Source: Candidatus Poribacteria bacterium
Lineage (GTDB): Bacteria; Poribacteria; WGA-4E; PCPOR2b
Assembly (NCBI GenBank): GCA_022822785.1
Contig: JAJEAL010000134.1
Span: 139,349-203,348 of the forward strand
Direction of reading: 5' to 3'
DNA length: 64,000 nt
The notes beneath the pieces are model-generated. The model ran no database searches. It was not told the origin of the DNA and saw nothing but the letters and a program-made list of their open reading frames with translations. A program made the position numbers and the translations under genes. Positions 58,672 through 64,000 of this stretch are shown here, piece after piece. Position 1 is the first letter of the stretch. The number at the start of each line of letters is the position of its first letter.

Positions 58672-59982
58672 TTATTCGGTCGTGTCTGTCTCTTCCAAAC
58701 CGAACAGTTCCTGCAGTGTACGGACATACTGTAGATGGTCGCCATCACTATCGTCGGTCGCCTCAATAAGGTCCGGATTCAAAGCAATCTGACGTAAATT
58801 TTTTGTCGGTTGATGCAACAATTTTTTGATAATCGATTGTGTCATAGCTTCGACCATTTTCTGCTGTTTGGAGGTCAGCTGTGCTTTGTCAAGACAGGTT
58901 CCTAACTCTCTTGAAGCTACCCCCTGAAACTGCTGATGGAGCGCTTTAATCGTTGGATTGACTTCAAAGGTCTGTAGCCGTGACTGAAATTTTGCGACCT
59001 CCTCTTTGACAATCTGCGTTGCGATTTCCGCTTCCTGCTCCCGGTCTTCGAGGTTGGCAGCGACCACCGCCTCAAGGTCATCGATGTTATACAGGAAAGC
59101 ATTGTCCACTTTGCTGACTTCAGGGTCGATATCACGGGGGACAGCGATGTCGATCAGGAACATATAGCGATGCTTCCGCTGTTTCATAATTTCTGCAAGT
59201 GCAGGGCGATCGATCAGGTAATGCGGAGCGTCAGTTGAGCTGATTACGATGTCCGCTTCGACGAGGAAGCTCAGATCGGCGTCGTATGCTAAGGGGATTC
59301 CGTTAAATTTTTTGGCGATGTCAACTGCCCGTTGATAGGTTCGGTTCGCCACGATGACTTGGGAAACGTTGTTCTTCACAAGGTGTCGCGCGGTTAATTC
59401 GCTCATCTCGCCGGCACCGATGATAGCAACCGTTTTATCTTCTAAACTCTGAAAGATTTTCTTGGCAAGTTCAACCGCAGCATAACTGATGGACACCGCA
59501 CCGGCAGCGATATTGGTCTCGGTCCGGACTCGCTTGCCGACGCTTATCGCTTTGGCAAACAGGCGGTTGAGTATATCGCTGGTCGCTCCAGCAGCAAGTG
59601 ATTGGGCATACGCCTCTTTGATCTGACCGAGAATCTGGGGTTCGCCGACTACCATAGAATCGAGGCTTGCAGTCACATTGAAGAGATGACGAACCGCATC
59701 AACGTCTTGATGGCTATATGTAAACTTCTTCAGCTCTTGCGGTTCGATTCGATGGTAATTTGATAAAAATTCAGAAAGCACGGCACCGCCATCTTTGCTG
59801 TGGATCACGGCGTAGATTTCGACGCGATTGCAGGTTGAGAGAATTGTGGCTTCCCTAACGTCGGGCTGTTCGGTTAAAAGTTGGAGAGCTTCGGTAAGCT
59901 GGCTTTCAGAAAACGACAACTTTTCTCGAAAATCGAGCGGTGCAATATGATGACTGGTACCGACAGTGATAATTTGGTTCAT
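58672..59982 (-). CDS. hemA: Glutamyl-tRNA reductase
   Basis: MNQIITVGTSHHIAPLDFREKLSF, LSTCNRVEIYAV, VVGEPQILGQIKEAYAQS. Confidence 0.95.
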   Translation of the reverse strand: MNQIITVGTSHHIAPLDFREKLSFSESQLTEALQLLTEQPDVREATILSTCNRVEIYAVIHSKDGGAVLSEFLSNYHRIEPQELKKFTYSHQDVDAVRHLFNVTASLDSMVVGEPQILGQIKEAYAQSLAAGATSDILNRLFAKAISVGKRVRTETNIAAGAVSISYAAVELAKKIFQSLEDKTVAIIGAGEMSELTARHLVKNNVSQVIVANRTYQRAVDIAKKFNGIPLAYDADLSFLVEADIVISSTDAPHYLIDRPALAEIMKQRKHRYMFLIDIAVPRDIDPEVSKVDNAFLYNIDDLEAVVAANLEDREQEAEIATQIVKEEVAKFQSRLQTFEVNPTIKALHQQFQGVASRELGTCLDKAQLTSKQQKMVEAMTQSIIKKLLHQPTKNLRQIALNPDLIEATDDSDGDHLQYVRTLQELFGLEETDTTE

Positions 59983-59992
59983 TTGTTAAATA

Positions 59993-60808
59993 TTAAAATG
60001 CGTGTATACTTGGTAAAAAGAGATTAACGCCTACATAGGTAAACAGCACAGCAGCCAAACCGATAATTGCTGAATAGGCGGTTTTGCGACCGCGCCACCC
60101 GAAAACTTGACGAATGCTGAGCTGTAACACATAGACAAGCCAGGTGGCGATTGTGAAGATTACCTTTGAATCGACCCATGTCCATTTGACCTCTTTAACA
60201 TATTGAGTCCAAAGTGCTCCAATAAGAATGCCCATCGTCATCAGAATTACGCCGACGAGAATACACTTGTGTCCGAGTTCATCGGATCTGCCAAGCGCGG
60301 GCAGAAGATTGTAGATAAGCGTGTGCTGCTTCTCACGAATTTTCCTCTCTTCAATCAGGTACATTAGTCCAAAGCCAAACGCGGCGACGAATGCGGCGTA
60401 AGACAAAAAAATAACAGCAGAATGGGCGATAAGCCAGTAGTTTTGCAAATAAGCGGGAATTGCAGTATTCTCTTGAGTCTGTAACGTATAAGCGACCAAG
60501 GTGGCTATGAACGCAGCGGGAACGACAAAGACCCCAATCGTGCGTAGATGAGTCAGATGTGCGATACACAGATAAATCAAAATGATCGCCCACGCGAGGA
60601 AGGAGGTTGAGTCATACCAGTGTGCCATCAGGTGTCCCGCGTGCTGCCAACGCAGAAGAATAAAAGCTGAGTGCAGCACAAAACCGCCTATCGTTACCCA
60701 ATAGCCGTACTTTGCGACCCTTTGATTCCCGGTGCTCAGAAAAAGAATATGAAGTATGCATCCCGCCAAATAGACGAGCAAAAGCGTGTGAAAAAATAGT
60801 GAGTTCAT
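59993..60808 (-). CDS. CcsA/HemX-type cytochrome c assembly family membrane protein
   Basis: About 8 TM segments; WLIAHSAVIFLSYAAFVAAFGFGLMYLIEERKI, GALWTQYVKEVKWTWVDSKVIFTIATWLVYVLQL. Confidence 0.85.
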   Translation of the reverse strand: MNSLFFHTLLLVYLAGCILHILFLSTGNQRVAKYGYWVTIGGFVLHSAFILLRWQHAGHLMAHWYDSTSFLAWAIILIYLCIAHLTHLRTIGVFVVPAAFIATLVAYTLQTQENTAIPAYLQNYWLIAHSAVIFLSYAAFVAAFGFGLMYLIEERKIREKQHTLIYNLLPALGRSDELGHKCILVGVILMTMGILIGALWTQYVKEVKWTWVDSKVIFTIATWLVYVLQLSIRQVFGWRGRKTAYSAIIGLAAVLFTYVGVNLFLPSIHAF

Positions 60809-60846
60809 TGCGATATTAGATGTAAGCAGCGCACCTATTCAAAAAT

Positions 60847-62019
60847 TTACCCGCAGATTTGCTGAAGAGCATATTGACGCGCGGCGTCGGTTTGCCCGCT
60901 ACGAATCATATTGAAAGTGCATTTAACTGCACAGTTAGGGTCGTCAAAACCTAAGCAGCATTTTTGCACTTCACTTTCAGGAACCTGATCGATAAGATGA
61001 TCGAAGTATCGCTGACGAGCTTTCTGAGTCGGAATAGATTCCATCACCGTAGGTCGTAGCGATCCGAGAAAATCGATAAACTCCCCATAACCGTTGTTTT
61101 CAAACTGATGGGCAAGCTGGGTTTGTACAGATTCGATGCTACATCCTCCGACTACACCTACGTCACTCTCCTGAGTGTGATTGGTAGCAATACTGATAAT
61201 CAGATCGCCGTCTCTTACCAAAGGCGGCGTGGTAAATGTTCCCAATTCTGGGGCATTGATGAATTCAATTAGCTGACACTGATCGCGAGCAGCGAAGGCA
61301 AAATTTTCGGAACCGACATCGTCAACTAACACAAAAAATGTACCTGATATGCGTTCCAAACTGTTAGGGGTCGGGGCGATTCGCTCGACAGTCGCACCGC
61401 AACGCAGTAGCAGATCGAGTCTTTGCGCGAGGGATTCACTCATCTTCTCCGAATCGCTGATTGCGATACAGTGTCGATTTTCCAACAAAAAATAGACCGG
61501 ATACGGAAGACCGTGCCCTTGGAGAGACGGGGCGAAATTGGTCTCAGATGGTTCATCGTAAAGGGATATCGCGCTGAACTTCGATTCGAGGTATTCCCGG
61601 ATACGTCTGGACAGCGCTGGGCTTTTGCCGCTTGTGGAGATACTGATTGTTAGGTCGTCATGCGTGATCACGGACGCTGCTGCAAAAGTGCATTCAGGAA
61701 TTACGTCAACCACATTGACAAGATTGATTCCGCCCCCTTCGTGTGCTTCCTTGAAGACCTGTGTGTTAATCTCCGGCAAATCGGTTGCCGCACAGACGAG
61801 AAACATCCCTTCTGTATCACCGGACCGGAACTGGCGTTTATGCCATGTTATCTGATTGCTCCGTGCCCAGTTAGTATTGGTTTCCGTCGCTTCAGGGCTG
61901 ATTAACGTTACATCTCCGCCGCTGCGTAGCAGAGAGAGCACCTTTCGTTCGGCGACAATCCCTGCACCCACAACGAGGCACTTGCGGTTCTGGAGGTTCA
62001 GATATGCTGGATAGAACAT
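60847..62019 (-). CDS. Siroheme-synthase N-terminal-like (precorrin-2 dehydrogenase) protein with apparent internal duplication
   Basis: MFYPAYLNLQNRKCLVVGAGIVAERKVLSLLRSGGDVTLISPEA; second similar unit starting LPYPVYFLLENRHCIAISDSEKMSESLAQRLDLLLRCGATVERIAP. Confidence 0.87.
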   Translation of the reverse strand: MFYPAYLNLQNRKCLVVGAGIVAERKVLSLLRSGGDVTLISPEATETNTNWARSNQITWHKRQFRSGDTEGMFLVCAATDLPEINTQVFKEAHEGGGINLVNVVDVIPECTFAAASVITHDDLTISISTSGKSPALSRRIREYLESKFSAISLYDEPSETNFAPSLQGHGLPYPVYFLLENRHCIAISDSEKMSESLAQRLDLLLRCGATVERIAPTPNSLERISGTFFVLVDDVGSENFAFAARDQCQLIEFINAPELGTFTTPPLVRDGDLIISIATNHTQESDVGVVGGCSIESVQTQLAHQFENNGYGEFIDFLGSLRPTVMESIPTQKARQRYFDHLIDQVPESEVQKCCLGFDDPNCAVKCTFNMIRSGQTDAARQYALQQICG

Positions 62020-62092
62020 AATGTAGAAGATAACGCAAGAAGAATAATACGTAAGGTCCCAATTTTACGCATTACTCGTTACGCACTGTTTT

Positions 62093-63079
62093 TTACCAAT
62101 CTCTCGATACACCGTAGTCCGCAAGTTGTGCGAGGGCGTTTCTCGCAGGCGTTTCAGGAAGCACGTTCAAAGCAGATTTCGCGTGGTCGGCATACTCTTG
62201 AGCGACCCCACGGCAATGTGCCTGGATCTGATAACGTTCAAGTAGGGATTCAATCCATTCGATTGCCCCAGCCTCGTCCATTTGTAGACTGAAAATCCGT
62301 TCCAGTTCTGTTCTGTCTTCGGTCGTACAGACTTCGCGTGCATAAATCATCGGAAATGTCAGTTTTCCATCGCGCAGATCGTTGAACGGTTCTTTCCCCA
62401 GCGTTTCTCCATCTGCTACAAGGTCGAGGAGATCATCGATAATCTGAAATGCTGCACCGATGGCTTCTCCATACTCTGTCAAGGCGTGGAGGGTTTGCGG
62501 TTCCTGTGTGCCAAGTACCGCTCCCATTGCACACGAAGCGGTGATAAGTTTGCCCGTTTTCAGGTCGATGATTTTTAGATAGTCGTCCTGCGAAATGTTG
62601 AAATCCCCATTTTTGTAGGCGTGAATGACTTCCCCTTCACACATCGAATGTGTCGCATCCGAAAGCAGTGCCATCGCAGCGTCATCGGCGCGTCGACCGA
62701 CAAGCATTGACAGCACGCGGGCATGGAGGTAATCCCCAACGAGCACCGCCACTTTATTGCCCCATTTCGAGTGTAACGTTTCACGTCCCCGTCGGATCGG
62801 GGCTTCATCAAGCACATCATCGTGGACGAGTGATGCGACGTGAATCAGCTCGACAGTTGCTGCAAGAGTATGGGCATCCTTGCCTTCGTATCCACATGCT
62901 TTCGCGGAAAGCAGCAGCAAGATTGGACGTAGCCGCTTCCCACCGCCTTCGACTACATGCTGGACAGCAAGGTCAACGAAATCGTAATGACTCGTGGTTT
63001 TCTCGCTGAGTTTTTTTTCAACGGCTTGCAGATCGTCTGTAATAAAATGGCAAATTTCGCTAAGACTTGGCGTTGACAT
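62093..63079 (-). CDS. Polyprenyl diphosphate synthase
   Basis: HVASLVHDDVLDEAPIRRGRETLHSKWGNKVAVLVGDYL and FQIIDDLLDLVADGETLGKEPFNDLRDGKLTFPMIY (both DDxxD-type motifs). Confidence 0.94.
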   Translation of the reverse strand: MSTPSLSEICHFITDDLQAVEKKLSEKTTSHYDFVDLAVQHVVEGGGKRLRPILLLLSAKACGYEGKDAHTLAATVELIHVASLVHDDVLDEAPIRRGRETLHSKWGNKVAVLVGDYLHARVLSMLVGRRADDAAMALLSDATHSMCEGEVIHAYKNGDFNISQDDYLKIIDLKTGKLITASCAMGAVLGTQEPQTLHALTEYGEAIGAAFQIIDDLLDLVADGETLGKEPFNDLRDGKLTFPMIYAREVCTTEDRTELERIFSLQMDEAGAIEWIESLLERYQIQAHCRGVAQEYADHAKSALNVLPETPARNALAQLADYGVSRDW

Positions 63080-63182
63080 CGGATATGAAACGTGAAACGT
63101 GAAACGTGAACGTTGATTCTCTCGCGTACAACTTTCACGTTATGCCCCTTTTTGTTTCTCCGTTTATACTCCCTTTCATACG

Positions 63183-64000
63183 TTAAAGTTTTGACAATAC
63201 TTCATCGGCTGCCCGGATTGTTTGATCTATATCCGCCTCAGAATGTGCCAGTGAAACGAAGCCTGTCTCAAACTGAGATGGGGCGACATAAACACCTTTC
63301 TCAAGCAATCCCCAGAAATAAGATGCGTAACGTTCAGTATCTGCGGTCTGTACGCCTTCGTAATCGGTCACTGTTTCATTCGTGAAATAGAACATCAACA
63401 TTGAGCCGACTCGGCTGTGCCAGGCGTCGAGTCCGTGCCGTTTCGTGGCTGCTTGCAATCCGTCTGCAAGGGCAGCGGCGCGCGCCTCAAGCTGATCATA
63501 GACATTGGGTTCGGACAGGGCAGTCAACATTGCGATCCCAGCGGACACCGCAAGCGGATTGCCCGATAGTGTTCCTGCTTGGTAGACATCGCCGAGCGGA
63601 GCGACGCTTTCCATAATCTCTTTTCTCCCTCCATACGCCCCGACCGGCATTCCTCCGCCGATGATTTTACCGAGACAGGTCATATCGGGTGTGACGTCAT
63701 AGAGAGACTGTGCCCCACCGTACGCCACGCGGAATCCGGTAATTACCTCATCAAAAATAAGAAGGATGCCATGTTCAGCGGTAATTTCGCGTAATTCTTG
63801 GAGGTAGCCATCGTGGGGCGGGATTACGCCCATATTGCCGGCAATTGGTTCAAGAATCAGACAGGCAATCTGATCGGGGTTTGCCTCGATCACAGTGCGT
63901 ACAGCATCGGCATCGTTGAACGGTACAACGAGGGTGTGCCGCGTAAAATCGTCTGGAATGCCGATACACTCAGGAACGCTGAAGGTTGCGACCCCGGATC
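63183..64000 (-). CDS. hemL: Glutamate-1-semialdehyde 2,1-aminomutase, truncated by right window edge
   Basis: LLIFDEVITGFRVAYGGAQSLYDVTPDMTCLGKIIGGGMPVGAYGGRKEIME; frame stays open to base 64000 (upstream of the track's internal start). Confidence 0.94.
   Translation of the reverse strand, partial: SGVATFSVPECIGIPDDFTRHTLVVPFNDADAVRTVIEANPDQIACLILEPIAGNMGVIPPHDGYLQELREITAEHGILLIFDEVITGFRVAYGGAQSLYDVTPDMTCLGKIIGGGMPVGAYGGRKEIMESVAPLGDVYQAGTLSGNPLAVSAGIAMLTALSEPNVYDQLEARAAALADGLQAATKRHGLDAWHSRVGSMLMFYFTNETVTDYEGVQTADTERYASYFWGLLEKGVYVAPSQFETGFVSLAHSEADIDQTIRAADEVLSKL

Noticed and set aside
63087-63113. Short tandem repeat GAAACGTGAAACGTGAAACGTGAACGT upstream of the polyprenyl synthase
   Set aside because: Only about three to four units of 7 bp; too short to be a CRISPR or a meaningful satellite, though a related string also occurs in the leader-coding region at about 52470.
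1-64000. CRISPR arrays, rRNA or tRNA genes
   Set aside because: I saw no regularly spaced identical repeats with unique spacers, no rRNA-like conserved tracts, and no convincing tRNA cloverleaf; a tRNAscan/Infernal run would be decisive.

Overview
The window is bacterial and mostly minus-strand. It looks like a housekeeping-rich chromosome segment with many short dispersed palindromic repeats. The style (PD40/TolB-like proteins, abundant palindromes) suggests Candidatus Poribacteria or a relative, but that is weak inference. Main blocks, left to right: a left-truncated Eco57I-like restriction-methylase missed by the ORF track because it runs off the edge; rarA; an orphan RND pump; three tandem paralogous TPR lipoproteins; a protein with four EF-hand-like repeat units plus a TolB-like propeller; an scpB-scpA-trpS-M50 protease-CCA transferase-NYN/LOTUS block; a hybrid kinase with an atypical H-box next to a sigma-54 activator; an accessory region (35-47 kb) with PD40 proteins, two paralogous small secreted peptides, inverted repeats and truncated genes; and a long cytochrome c maturation/tetrapyrrole cluster (ccm, cobA-hemD, hemC, hemA, a ccsA-like gene, a siroheme-synthase-like gene, a polyprenyl synthase, hemL running off the right edge). 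The most interesting signals are: (1) two small secreted-peptide loci that share leader, 5'UTR hairpin and 3' hairpin but have different mature cores; (2) a CcmE with C-x3-Y in place of H-x3-Y, plus a divergent CcmH, i.e. a System I*-like ccm; (3) a siroheme-synthase-like protein that appears to be an internal duplication with a degenerate second Rossmann copy and a Cys-rich tail; (4) a palindromic repeat found both between genes and inside hemC and hemA; (5) a head-to-head junction of two 5'-truncated genes at about 45.48 kb. I did not see a clear defence island, CRISPR array, rRNA, tRNA or intact transposase.
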